From Deltaproteobacteria bacterium HGW-Deltaproteobacteria-2 (GTDB taxonomy: Bacteria; Desulfobacterota; Syntrophia; Syntrophales; Smithellaceae): a stretch of 64,000 bases of DNA. The stretch covers positions 876,232 through 940,231 of the forward strand of contig PHBC01000001.1 of NCBI GenBank assembly GCA_002840505.1, read 5' to 3'. Made by a program: the position numbers and the translations under genes. Positions 15,111 through 23,923 of the stretch are shown in pieces; position 1 is the first letter of the stretch, and each line of letters starts with the position of its first letter. The notes under the pieces were generated by a model. It was not told where the DNA came from. It saw only the letters and a list, made by a program, of their open reading frames with translations, and made no database searches.

Positions 15111-16904
15111 ATGCAGGATACATCCCTTCGGTTATTAATGGTTGAAGATTCGAAAGATGATGAGTTTCTTATAATACGCGGACTAAAAAAAGGTGGATAC
15201 AATCCGGCATATGAACGAATAGAAACCGCCTCCGCCATGAAAAAAGCCCTCAAAGAAAAGCAATGGGACATTATCCTTTGCGATTATAAGCTGCCGAAAT
15301 TCAATGCTCACTCAGCCATTACACTATTAAAAGAAGTAAAAATCGACATACCTATTATCATTGTATCCGGAACTATTGGTGAAAATGAGGCTATAGACTG
15401 CATGCGTTTAGGCGCGCAAGATTATATCATGAAGGAAAACTTATCACGCCTTTGCCCGGCCATAGCCAGAGAAATACAAGATGTAAAAGTCAGAGCAGAA
15501 CAAAGGCGTACAGAGGAGAAATTACGCCACGAGGAACAACTATTCAGGACTTTTACAGAACAAGATTCTGATTTGATTATTCTAATAAATAAAGATTTTC
15601 AAATCACTTATAGTAATCCTGCGGTGGAAAGCTTTCTGGGAATCAAGAAAGAAGAAATCATAGGAAGTAAAGTATATAATTATCTTCACCCTGATGATTT
15701 GGAACCTGTGAGAGATATACTTGATACATTTTTAAAGGATACAAGTACCAATATTAAGAATGCTGAATTTCGCATTTGTAACAAGGACGGAACATGGCAC
15801 ACAGTCGAAGCTGTAGGAACAAATCTGGTGCACAATAATGTCTTTGAAACAGTTGTTGTTAAACTCCGTGATATCACAGATCGCAAGAAGGCGGAAAAAT
15901 CGTTGAAGGCCAGCGAAGAACGTTACCGTCTTCTTGCGGATAACGTGGCCGATGTAATCTTAACCTTGGACATGAATTTTCAATATACTTATGTCAGTCC
16001 TTCCGCTTACCATCTCTTCGGACATACAGTTAATGAATTAATGGCTATGAAAGTAAAAGACCTGGCCACGCCTGAAACATTTAGCCATCTCGTTAATGTC
16101 TTTTCAGAAGAATTGGAGATAGAAAAAAGAGCGGACAAGGATTTGACAAGATCACGGGTGCTGGAATCTCAATACATGCGTAAGGATGGAGTTAAAATAT
16201 GGGTAGAGAGCAAGCTTACTTTTCTCAGGGATGAAAATAACACGGCCGTGGGAATTCTCAGCATTGTGCGCGACATTACTGACCGAAAGGAAGCGGAGAG
16301 CAGACTTCATCAAAGCCTTGATAGCCTAAAGAAAGCGGTTAGCACAACTATTCAGGTTTTGGTGTCAGCTTTGGAATCCAGAGATCCTTACACGACAGGT
16401 CATCAGTCCCGGGCTTCCGATCTGGCCTGTGCCATAACTACAGAGATGGGATTAGATCAGGATAAAGTTGAAGGAATTCGCATGGCAAGCATCATTCATG
16501 ACATTGGCAAATTAGCGGTCCCCACGGAGATATTGGCCAAGCCCGGCAAATTGACAGACATTGAATTTTTACTGATTAAACAACATTCTCAGACCGGATA
16601 CGAGATGTTGAAGGATGTGGAATCTCCATGGCCGCTGGCGCAAATTGTTCACCAACATCACGAGCGAATGAACGGCACAGGTTATCCCCAAAATCTGAAA
16701 GGAGATGAGATTCTTTTGGAGTCACGCATTTTGGCTGTCGCTGATGTTGTGGAGGCCATTTCTTCCAACCGTCCTTACCGGCCGTCCTTGGGTATTGACT
16801 TCGCGCTTGAAGAGATCGATAAAAATAAAGGAATTCTTTATGACGATGTCGTCGCCAACGCTTGCCTGAATTTATTCCGGGAAAGAGGATTTCAACTCAA
16901 ATAA
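15111..16904 (+). CDS. Response regulator with two PAS domains and an HD-GYP output
   Basis: This 597-residue cytosolic protein has a receiver domain (about 1-125, phospho-acceptor Asp58 in LCDYKLP), PAS 1 (about 140-260), PAS 2 (about 262-390) and an HD-GYP domain (about 400-595). The HD-GYP domain has HDIGKLAVP and the intact HHERMNGTGYP motif with Asn in place of the usual Asp. HD-GYP enzymes hydrolyse cyclic di-GMP. No histidine kinase is adjacent, so the input is an orphan kinase or ligands of the PAS domains. A PilZ protein, a likely c-di-GMP receptor, follows 80 bases later. Confidence 0.9.
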   Translation: MQDTSLRLLMVEDSKDDEFLIIRGLKKGGYNPAYERIETASAMKKALKEKQWDIILCDYKLPKFNAHSAITLLKEVKIDIPIIIVSGTIGENEAIDCMRLGAQDYIMKENLSRLCPAIAREIQDVKVRAEQRRTEEKLRHEEQLFRTFTEQDSDLIILINKDFQITYSNPAVESFLGIKKEEIIGSKVYNYLHPDDLEPVRDILDTFLKDTSTNIKNAEFRICNKDGTWHTVEAVGTNLVHNNVFETVVVKLRDITDRKKAEKSLKASEERYRLLADNVADVILTLDMNFQYTYVSPSAYHLFGHTVNELMAMKVKDLATPETFSHLVNVFSEELEIEKRADKDLTRSRVLESQYMRKDGVKIWVESKLTFLRDENNTAVGILSIVRDITDRKEAESRLHQSLDSLKKAVSTTIQVLVSALESRDPYTTGHQSRASDLACAITTEMGLDQDKVEGIRMASIIHDIGKLAVPTEILAKPGKLTDIEFLLIKQHSQTGYEMLKDVESPWPLAQIVHQHHERMNGTGYPQNLKGDEILLESRILAVADVVEAISSNRPYRPSLGIDFALEEIDKNKGILYDDVVANACLNLFRERGFQLK

Positions 16905-16984
16905 GATGGAGAGAACAGTCCATGCTATAGAAAAACGTTTTTATAATTTTTAATCGTTATTTATACAAAAAGGTTTATATTGTT

Positions 16985-17392
16985 ATGAACGAACAAAGAA
17001 AAGCGGAACGCCTGAGGGAATTAAACGAGATTACAATATCTTTGATCTCCAAAGGAAAAAATATTCCTCAAGAAAAAATCTCATATAATTACAGTGAGGA
17101 TATCTCTGCGACCGGCACTAAAATTCGTGGGAATATTCTTCTGCCTGTCGATACTCTCCTCCAGATAGATTTCAGATTAAAGACTCTGAAAAAACAGATC
17201 ACCGCAGTCGGCAAAATAAAATGGATCAAGGTCATTATTGAAGATAAGTATTATGAGGCTGGTGTGGAGTTTGTCAATACAACCGACGAAGCGATCCAGA
17301 TAATTGAGAATTACGTTTCGTGGAAACAAACCAGTAGAAGGCTGAATCCATTTTGGATTTTTACAAAATTTAACGAACTAGAACCCAAGTAG
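16985..17392 (+). CDS. PilZ-domain protein (cyclic di-GMP receptor)
   Basis: This 135-residue protein carries both halves of the PilZ binding motif: R5xxxR9 at the N-terminus and D39xSxxG44 in EDISATGTKI, followed by a beta-barrel ending in YYEAGVEFVN. It lacks other domains, so it should act as a stand-alone c-di-GMP adaptor. It lies directly downstream of the HD-GYP regulator; enzyme and receptor may work in one circuit. A stable hairpin follows the gene at 17462. Confidence 0.85.
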   Translation: MNEQRKAERLRELNEITISLISKGKNIPQEKISYNYSEDISATGTKIRGNILLPVDTLLQIDFRLKTLKKQITAVGKIKWIKVIIEDKYYEAGVEFVNTTDEAIQIIENYVSWKQTSRRLNPFWIFTKFNELEPK

Positions 17393-17461
17393 ACAAAGCG
17401 CACCCGGACTATAAAATTCTTATAAGAAATCTTGCTATATTTTGATTAGTTATGATAAGCA

Positions 17462-17487
17462 TTTCCACGATGGCAACATCGTGGAAA
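17462..17487 (+). terminator. Hairpin with GCAA tetraloop, probable terminator
   Basis: TTTCCACGATG and CATCGTGGAAA form a perfect 11 bp stem closed by GCAA, a GNRA tetraloop. It lies 70 bases after the PilZ gene. The T tract that follows is weak (GTTTTAA after nine bases), so a terminator or a stabilising RNA hairpin is possible. Confidence 0.5.
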
Positions 17488-17499
17488 GAGACAGTTTTA

Positions 17500-17566
17500 A
17501 TACCATGTTGCATTCAAAGGATAACAACGCTGCTAATAAAGTTAGCCGAAAAATGCGATCTGGTAT
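17500..17566. repeat. MITE-like dispersed palindromic repeat, short copy
   Basis: This 67 bp copy runs from ATACCATGTTGCATT to AATGCGATCTGGTAT, imperfect terminal inverted repeats. The inside reads CAAAGGATAAC and AAAGTTAGCCGA, as in the longer copies at 27828 and 58243, but the central part is deleted. It is non-coding and lies just upstream of murI. Confidence 0.8.
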
Positions 17567-17595
17567 AAATTAAATTCAAGCTTAAAGAATAACCA

Positions 17596-18444
17596 ATGAA
17601 TTCAAAATCTAATCGTGCCATAGGCGTATTCGATTCCGGCATCGGCGGCCTGACAGTTGTCCGCTCTTTAATGGAGCGTCTGCCTTTCGAAAATATCATC
17701 TACTTCGGCGACACCGCCCGCGTGCCCTACGGAATTAAATCGGTGGAAACGATAAACCGTTACGCGGCGCAAATTACTGAATTTCTAATCAAAAAAGATG
17801 TAAAACTTCTGATTGTTGCCTGCAACACCATGGCGGCTGTCGCCCATCAGACAATCGTTGATTTATCCAATGTGCCTGTGGCGGCTGTCGCCTCTCAAAA
17901 AATTGTTGAACAGGTACCCGTGCTCGAAGTAATTGAAGCCAGCGCCCGCATGGCTTTACAAAACACCAAATCCAAATCAATCGGAGTAATCGGAACACCG
18001 GCCACAATCAATAGTAACGCTTACGCCAGGGCAATTCATCTTTTGGATAAGGAAGCAAAGGTTTTCTCGCAGGCATGTCCTCTTTTCGTCCCTCTGGTGG
18101 AAGAAGGATGGTTTGATCATCCGGCAACAAGGCTCATCGCTCAGGAATATTTAAAACCGGTTATTGCCGAGCAAATCGACACGCTGGTTTTGGGCTGTAC
18201 TCATTATCCTCTTTTAAAACCATTGCTGCAGGATATTATGGGAAAAGGGGTACACCTGATTGACTCGGCGGAAGCAATGGCTGATATTACCGCTGATTTA
18301 ATTGATAAACAAAACATTGGTAATAAAAAAAGCTCACCGCCGGAATATGTTTTTTATGTCAGCGATGTCCCTTATCGTTTTCAAACAATCGGCGAGCGTT
18401 TTTTGGGACGCACGCTTGGCCGTGTGGAGTTGGTTAGTCTTTAA
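17596..18444 (+). CDS. murI: Glutamate racemase
   Basis: This 282-residue cofactor-independent racemase has GVFDSGIGGLTVV at the N-terminus, the first catalytic Cys76 in VACNTMAA and the second Cys201 in LGCTHYPLL. It makes D-glutamate for peptidoglycan. Its ribosome-binding site is weak, and the palindromic repeat ends 29 bases before the ATG. Its stop is three bases before the next gene, suggesting co-transcription. Confidence 0.94.
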   Translation: MNSKSNRAIGVFDSGIGGLTVVRSLMERLPFENIIYFGDTARVPYGIKSVETINRYAAQITEFLIKKDVKLLIVACNTMAAVAHQTIVDLSNVPVAAVASQKIVEQVPVLEVIEASARMALQNTKSKSIGVIGTPATINSNAYARAIHLLDKEAKVFSQACPLFVPLVEEGWFDHPATRLIAQEYLKPVIAEQIDTLVLGCTHYPLLKPLLQDIMGKGVHLIDSAEAMADITADLIDKQNIGNKKSSPPEYVFYVSDVPYRFQTIGERFLGRTLGRVELVSL

Positions 18445-18447
18445 ACT

Positions 18448-19911
18448 ATGAAAATTATTCTTGCCGGCTACAATTTGGATTATGACCTTATCCGCGAGCT
18501 CAAAGATAAAAGCGGGCTTAATCAGGATTTAACGCCCGAAACCATTTCGGCGGCGTATGCGCGAATCAGCCGCAGTCCGAAGGCAGTCAATGAATTACGC
18601 GAAATCGCTCGCGATGAAGTGGACAAGGCGCGCCAATCCAACCATAATATCGTTTTTGAAATGGGGCACAGTTCCGTCGCCGAACATGCCGTATTTAATA
18701 TTGATGTCATCGGCGTATCCCGCCTGCTTGTCGAAGAAATTGAAAAGTTTCGTTTGTGTTCTTTTACGGAAAAATCACAACGTTACGTTCTTTTTAACAA
18801 AGATTTTGTCATCCCCGAGGAAATCAAACAGGCCAACCTGACCGACTTGTTCACCGATACCGTCCAGACGCAAAACGATTATTATCACTCTCTTTATGAA
18901 AAATTGAGACCGTACATCTTTGACAAACATAAACCACTGGCGGAGGACCCGGCCAATAAATCGCTGCTGGAGGGCTGGGCCAAGGAAGACGCCCGCTATG
19001 CAATATCAATGGCCACTCAAACTCAACTGGGAATGACCATCAACGCGCGCAATCTGGAGCTGATGCTCAGACGTCTGGCTGCTCACCCACTCGCCGAAGC
19101 AAAAGAATACAGCGAAAAACTGTATATAGCTACAAAAGAAATCGCGCCGTCTCTTATCCGCTACACGAAAGCCACGGATTACGACAAATTTACCAGACAA
19201 AATCTGCGCAGCCAATCTTCTAATTTATTACAAAAATACTCTTCCGACTCTAAAAAATTATCTGAAGTGCAATTGATATCTTTTTCTCCCGCTGCCGATA
19301 ACCGGCTTGCCGCTGCATTACTTTTTTCTTCATCTGACATAAATTATTCAAAATGCCTGAAAATTGCAGGAAAAATGACTCCTCGAGAAAAAAGAGGTTT
19401 TTTCAAAACGGCTTTCGCTAATTTACAGTCGCATGATGCTGTACTTCGGGAATTAGAAAATGTTGATCTGCAATTTGAACTCATCTTGAGCTCCAGTTGT
19501 TTTGCTCAGCTAAAGCGACACCGTATGTCCACGATTATCGCGCAGGATTACAATCCGCAATTGGGCGTAACGATGCCTCCTTCCATTAAAGCCATCGGCC
19601 AGCAAAAAGCTTTTATGGACATTATGCGCTATACGCAAAACGCTTATGAGCAAATCCGGAATAAAGCGCCTCTGGCTGCCGCTTATGTGTTAACCAACGC
19701 TCACCGCAAAAGGGTTTTGATGAAATTCAGCGCTCGTGAAATGTACCATCTGGCACGTCTGCGCGCCGACGCACATGCTCAGTGGGATATCCGCGATCTG
19801 ACGAAAAAAATGCTTACACAAGCCAAAAAGATCATGCCTTTGACCCTCATGATGGCCTGCGGCAAAGATAACTTTTCAGAACTGTTTAAGAAAACTTTTC
19901 GCCGTACATAA
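18448..19911 (+). CDS. Tandem ThyX-like protein (FAD-dependent thymidylate synthase family)
   Basis: This 487-residue protein contains two ThyX-like repeats. The first (about 1-230) has GHSSVAEHAVFN and a signature reading EKFRLCSFTEKSQRYV, where the canonical RHR is changed to KFR. The second (about 290-487) has LKRHRMSTIIAQDY, keeping RHR but losing the later Ser and Arg-Tyr. ThyX makes dTMP from dUMP with FAD and methylene-folate as a tetramer with shared active sites, so complementary half-motifs may together form one site. It could equally be a related non-thymidylate enzyme. It follows murI by three bases. Confidence 0.75.
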   Translation: MKIILAGYNLDYDLIRELKDKSGLNQDLTPETISAAYARISRSPKAVNELREIARDEVDKARQSNHNIVFEMGHSSVAEHAVFNIDVIGVSRLLVEEIEKFRLCSFTEKSQRYVLFNKDFVIPEEIKQANLTDLFTDTVQTQNDYYHSLYEKLRPYIFDKHKPLAEDPANKSLLEGWAKEDARYAISMATQTQLGMTINARNLELMLRRLAAHPLAEAKEYSEKLYIATKEIAPSLIRYTKATDYDKFTRQNLRSQSSNLLQKYSSDSKKLSEVQLISFSPAADNRLAAALLFSSSDINYSKCLKIAGKMTPREKRGFFKTAFANLQSHDAVLRELENVDLQFELILSSSCFAQLKRHRMSTIIAQDYNPQLGVTMPPSIKAIGQQKAFMDIMRYTQNAYEQIRNKAPLAAAYVLTNAHRKRVLMKFSAREMYHLARLRADAHAQWDIRDLTKKMLTQAKKIMPLTLMMACGKDNFSELFKKTFRRT

Positions 19912-19931
19912 TTGGTTGTCAATAAATTTCA

Positions 19932-21326
19932 ATGAAGATAACTCACAATAAACAACAAACATACATTCTTCTGGTTACAACTCTCAGTTCCTTTCTGACA
20001 CCGTTTATGGGTTCTGCAGTCAATGTCGCCCTGCCCGCTATAGCCCAAGAACTTTCCATGACAGCCCTATCGCTAAGTTGGGTGGCAACATCTTTTATTC
20101 TGGCCGCCACCATGACTCTTATTCCTTTAGGCCGGCTGGCCGACATTTATGGCCGAAGACGATTTTATGTTTATGGAGCATTGATTTTTACTGTAGCCTC
20201 TTCTTTTTGCATATGGTCTCCTTCGCAATTTTTCCTGATAGCGGCTCGCACCGTTCAGGGAGTCGGTGGAGCAATGATCTTCAGCACCGGCACGGCTATG
20301 CTGGTATCGGCTTATCCCCTCGAAGAACGTGGTAAAATAATAGGCATCAACGTAGCGGCTGTTTATATCGGACTAACCATCGGCCCATTTGTCGGCGGAT
20401 TGCTGACGGAGCATTTTGGATGGAGATTCATTTTTCTTTTTACGGCAGCATTAGGTTTAATCATTACCTTAATTGCCACGGCAACAATCAAAGAAGAATG
20501 GTCCGGAATCAATGGTAAACGTTTTGACTTTGCCGGTTCTCTGCTTTATGCAATTGCTCTTTTTTCCATCATATATGGACTTTCTCAGTTACCATCGTTA
20601 AATGCAGTATTTTTAATTGGCACAGGTCTTCTTTGTCTGGCCTTATTTATATTTCATCAGCTGCAACATCCGTTCCCTTTGTTGGATGTACACTTATTTT
20701 TGAACAATAAGGTTTTCGCTTTTTCCAATTTAGCCGCCCTGATTAATTATTGCGCAACATTTGCAGTTACATTTTTACTCAGCCTTTATTTGCAACACAT
20801 TAAAATGCTGTCTCCATCGCAAACAGGTTCTATTCTTGTTGCTGCACCTGTTGTGCAGGCGCTTCTTTCGCCTGTCGCGGGAAGACTGTCCGACCGTTTT
20901 GAACCGCAAATTATTTCATCAATAGGCATGGTTCTCACTGTCATAGGCCTTGTTCCGTTAATTTTTCTTAGCAATCAGACAAGCATTGAATATATTTTAT
21001 TCTGTCTTATCTTACTGGGTGTTGGTTTCGCGCTTTTTTCTTCACCGAACGTTAATGCAATCATGAGTGCCGTAGAAAAAAAATCCTTCGGCGTTGCTTC
21101 GGCTACGGTGGGCACCATGAGACTTACCGGTCAAATGTTCAGTATGGGAATTACCATGCTGGTTTTTGCCGTCATTTTAGGGAACTATCCTATTTCTGCA
21201 GCTAATAATTATCTCCTCCTAAAAAGTGCCAAATTTATTTTCGCCATATTGGCCGTTATCTGTTGTTTAGGAATTTTTGCATCGCTGGCGCGGGGAAAGA
21301 TGCACAATGGCAACAATAATCATTAG
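19932..21326 (+). CDS. MFS drug-exporter-like transporter (DHA2 type)
   Basis: This 464-residue protein has 12-14 predicted helices and family motifs: motif A-like PLGRLADIYGRRRFY, antiporter motif C-like NVAAVYIGLTIGPFVGGLLTEHFGWR, and AGRLSDRFEPQ in the second half. DHA2 carriers export drugs or metabolites with protons. It is 20 bases after the ThyX-like gene, and its end overlaps the next gene by 20 bases. The substrate is unknown. Confidence 0.85.
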   Translation: MKITHNKQQTYILLVTTLSSFLTPFMGSAVNVALPAIAQELSMTALSLSWVATSFILAATMTLIPLGRLADIYGRRRFYVYGALIFTVASSFCIWSPSQFFLIAARTVQGVGGAMIFSTGTAMLVSAYPLEERGKIIGINVAAVYIGLTIGPFVGGLLTEHFGWRFIFLFTAALGLIITLIATATIKEEWSGINGKRFDFAGSLLYAIALFSIIYGLSQLPSLNAVFLIGTGLLCLALFIFHQLQHPFPLLDVHLFLNNKVFAFSNLAALINYCATFAVTFLLSLYLQHIKMLSPSQTGSILVAAPVVQALLSPVAGRLSDRFEPQIISSIGMVLTVIGLVPLIFLSNQTSIEYILFCLILLGVGFALFSSPNVNAIMSAVEKKSFGVASATVGTMRLTGQMFSMGITMLVFAVILGNYPISAANNYLLLKSAKFIFAILAVICCLGIFASLARGKMHNGNNNH

Positions 21327-22065
21327 TTTTGTAATCGGACTTATAACCGGAACTTTTGGAGGCCTGATCGGCATCGGCGGCGGACTGATTATGATTCCGC
21401 TGATGGTCGAAGTGCTGAAGCTTAGTCAACACAAGGCTCACGGTACCAGTTTGGTTGCTTTGGTTTTTACGGGACTTGGCGGAGCCATTACCTATGCCTT
21501 AAATGGAACAATTGATATTCAAGCCGCAATACTTTTAGCTTTAACAGCCATGTGCACCGCTCCCCTGGGCGCACGTTACACGCATGCTCTGCCAGGATGG
21601 AAACTGAAAAAGTATTTCGGAATATTTTTGATTTTTTGTTCTACCGTTTTACTCTTAAAACCATACCTGTCCGAAATAATCCCTCCGGCATCTGGTTATA
21701 CAAAAATATTCATATTCTTAATAACGGGTGCTTTTACCGGATTTCTTTCCGGAATGATGGGCGTTGGCGGCGGAACAATAATGGTTCCAGTTATGGTTAT
21801 TCTGACCGGCTTCACTCAGCATGTAGCACAGGGAACATCACTTTTAGTCATGGTTCCCACGGGAAGCATTGGCGCCTTCACTCATTGGAAGATGGGAAAC
21901 GTTGCAACAGAAATTCTTGTCGGTCTTATTCCCGGAATTATTTTAGGAACATATTTGGGTGGTAATTTTGCTTATTTGTTTTCCGATAATGTATTGCGCT
22001 CAATATTCATGGTTGTAATACTCTGGATGGGAATTCGCTATATAATAGCTCCTATACCTGAATAA
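21307..22065 (+). CDS. TauE/SafE-family membrane permease
   Basis: This 252-residue polytopic protein has paired glycine-rich repeats, GTFGGLIGIGGGLIMIPLM and GFLSGMMGVGGGTIMVPVM, diagnostic of the TauE/SafE family of sulfur-compound (sulfite, sulfonate) exporters. The ATG at 21307 follows GGGGAAAG and lies inside the 3' end of the MFS gene. An upstream ATG at 21277 is in frame but has no ribosome-binding site. It is convergent with etfA. Confidence 0.87.
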   Translation: MATIIISFVIGLITGTFGGLIGIGGGLIMIPLMVEVLKLSQHKAHGTSLVALVFTGLGGAITYALNGTIDIQAAILLALTAMCTAPLGARYTHALPGWKLKKYFGIFLIFCSTVLLLKPYLSEIIPPASGYTKIFIFLITGAFTGFLSGMMGVGGGTIMVPVMVILTGFTQHVAQGTSLLVMVPTGSIGAFTHWKMGNVATEILVGLIPGIILGTYLGGNFAYLFSDNVLRSIFMVVILWMGIRYIIAPIPE

Positions 22066-22091
22066 TTCCTGCTTTGCTTTTATATAATGGG

Positions 22092-23096
22092 TTATTCTCG
22101 GATTCGTTTCTTGAGTTCTTTAATCAAATTGTGGAGAACGTCACTGGCATCGGCAGCAATAGCGACATCGGCCATTTTCATCATCGTCGCCTGCGGATTT
22201 TTATTTATCGCGACAATAAAATTCGCTTCACCCAAACCGGCGGTGTGCTGAATGGCACCGCTGATGCCGAAGGAAAAAAGAATCTTCGGTTTGATATGTT
22301 TGCCTGCCTGTCCTACCAGAGCACTATGGTCAGCCCAACCGGCGTAAACCACCGGTCTGGTGGCGCCCACATTGCCTCCTAAAAGTTTGGCCAGTTCCTG
22401 CAATCTTTTGAATTTTTCCTTATTGCCCATGCCGCGACCGCCGCAGACGATAACAGAGGCGTTCTCAATGGTATGTTCTTTTTCCACGGAACGTTCATAC
22501 TCGATAAGACGAACGCGAGATTTGGGCAGATTTTTCATCAACGGCAGACGTTCGACCAGAGCTTTTCTTTCATAATTGTGCGGTATTTCCTTAAATGTTC
22601 CCGGTCTTACTGTGGCCATTTGGGGACGGTGGCGCTCCGTAATAATTTCCGCCAGCATGTTGCCGCCAAAAGATGGAGCCATTTGCAGTAAAAGCCCATC
22701 TTCAGTTATATCAAGACCCACGCAATCGGCCGACAAACCCGTTTTCAATCGCTTGGCCAACCGCGGTGCGAATTCACGGCCAAAATCTGTCGCACCGATT
22801 AGAATAATTTCCGGATCTCTTTCTTTAGCCAGAGCCTCAATGATTGCCAGATATCTTTCTGTGCTGTAACTTTTTAAAGCGGGATCATCTATCGCCAGAA
22901 TCCTGTCGGCCCCATGAGCGGTATATTCCATAATCCATTCGTCAATCTCATGACCGAAAATCAACGCGCACACTTCCGCTTTGATTATTTTAGCCAGATC
23001 AACCGCTTTGGAAAGTAACTGCAGGGTTACGCGGTTCTGGTAATAATTGCGGTAATCGCCGAATACCCATATGTTTTTTTTACTGCCCTTTTTCAT
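22092..23096 (-). CDS. etfA: Electron transfer flavoprotein alpha subunit
   Basis: This 334-residue protein has an N-terminal adenosine-binding-like domain and a C-terminal FAD domain with the signature SFGISGAIQHTAGLGEANFIVAINKN and DVLHNLIKEL. With EtfB it accepts electrons from acyl-CoA dehydrogenase and passes them on to the membrane or to bifurcating partners. Its start overlaps the end of etfB by 17 bases. The gene order acd-etfB-etfA is a single leftward operon typical of fatty-acid-oxidising syntrophs. Confidence 0.94.
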   Translation of the reverse strand: MKKGSKKNIWVFGDYRNYYQNRVTLQLLSKAVDLAKIIKAEVCALIFGHEIDEWIMEYTAHGADRILAIDDPALKSYSTERYLAIIEALAKERDPEIILIGATDFGREFAPRLAKRLKTGLSADCVGLDITEDGLLLQMAPSFGGNMLAEIITERHRPQMATVRPGTFKEIPHNYERKALVERLPLMKNLPKSRVRLIEYERSVEKEHTIENASVIVCGGRGMGNKEKFKRLQELAKLLGGNVGATRPVVYAGWADHSALVGQAGKHIKPKILFSFGISGAIQHTAGLGEANFIVAINKNPQATMMKMADVAIAADASDVLHNLIKELKKRIRE

Positions 23097-23919
23097 CGAG
23101 CTTCTTTTCCTCTATAGATTTACCTATTGCTGTGCTTATGGTTCGCTGATATTTATCGAGAAATTCCGTAACCGCCAAAGAAGCCGTTCCCTGGATGAGT
23201 ACATTTTCTTTCTGCGCTTTTTTCAAGAAGACTTTACGTACCTTGGTGCGAGAGCCTTTCTGTTCCATTGACGATGCTTTTATGCCCAGAGTTGCCGCAT
23301 CCAGCACGACGACTCCGTTGCCGCAAAAAGCATTTTCCAAACCGGCCAGCTTCGTGAAGCGTGGCTTGTAATTTTCCATCGAAATCGTCACCAGCGCCGG
23401 AAATTCCATCTCCAGTGTTTCACGGAAATTATCCACCAGACGGCGCACGCGTAATGTCCGGCCGGAAATTTCCAGTTTCTCCACGTATGCTGCAGCAGGC
23501 AAGTCCAGTTCCTCAGCCAATTGCGGACCTACTTGTGCTGTTTCGCTGTCTGCTGTATATGCGCCGCAAAGGATAAGATCAAATTTGGGGCATTTCTTTT
23601 TTATCGCTTCTTTCAAAACCAGAGAAGTGGCAAAAGTATCCGACCCGGCCAGCAACCGGTCACAAATCAAAATTGCTTCATCGGCACCCAAAGCCATGGC
23701 TTCACGTAACACTTCTTCGGCGGCAGGCGGTCCCATTGTAATCACGGTTATTTTAGCGGAATACTTTTCCTTGATTTGCAGGGCGGCTTCCAGTGCGTGT
23801 TTGCAGGCAGGATTCATCATGCCCGCAGCCAGATCGCGTCTTAGTGTGCCGGTCTTTTCATCCCACGGCAGTTCGGTAACCATGGGAACTTGTTTTAAAC
23901 AAACTACCAGATTCAACAT
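23080..23919 (-). CDS. etfB: Electron transfer flavoprotein beta subunit
   Basis: This 279-residue protein has a typical start VCLKQVPMV, the loop ALGADEAILICDR, and the EtfB signature ETAQVGPQLAEELDLPAAAYV with VRRLVDNFRETLEMEFPALVTI. It pairs with EtfA to form the FAD/nucleotide heterodimer. The start codon is four bases past the acyl-CoA dehydrogenase stop, so its ribosome-binding site lies within that gene. An NADH-bifurcating type cannot be excluded from sequence reading alone. Confidence 0.94.
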   Translation of the reverse strand: MLNLVVCLKQVPMVTELPWDEKTGTLRRDLAAGMMNPACKHALEAALQIKEKYSAKITVITMGPPAAEEVLREAMALGADEAILICDRLLAGSDTFATSLVLKEAIKKKCPKFDLILCGAYTADSETAQVGPQLAEELDLPAAAYVEKLEISGRTLRVRRLVDNFRETLEMEFPALVTISMENYKPRFTKLAGLENAFCGNGVVVLDAATLGIKASSMEQKGSRTKVRKVFLKKAQKENVLIQGTASLAVTEFLDKYQRTISTAIGKSIEEKKLDEKGQ

Positions 23920-23923
23920 ATTT

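Noticed and set aside
23414..23429. Possible second parS site in etfB (TGTTTCACGGAAATTA)
   Set aside because: Only the left half matches; the right half of the palindrome is absent.
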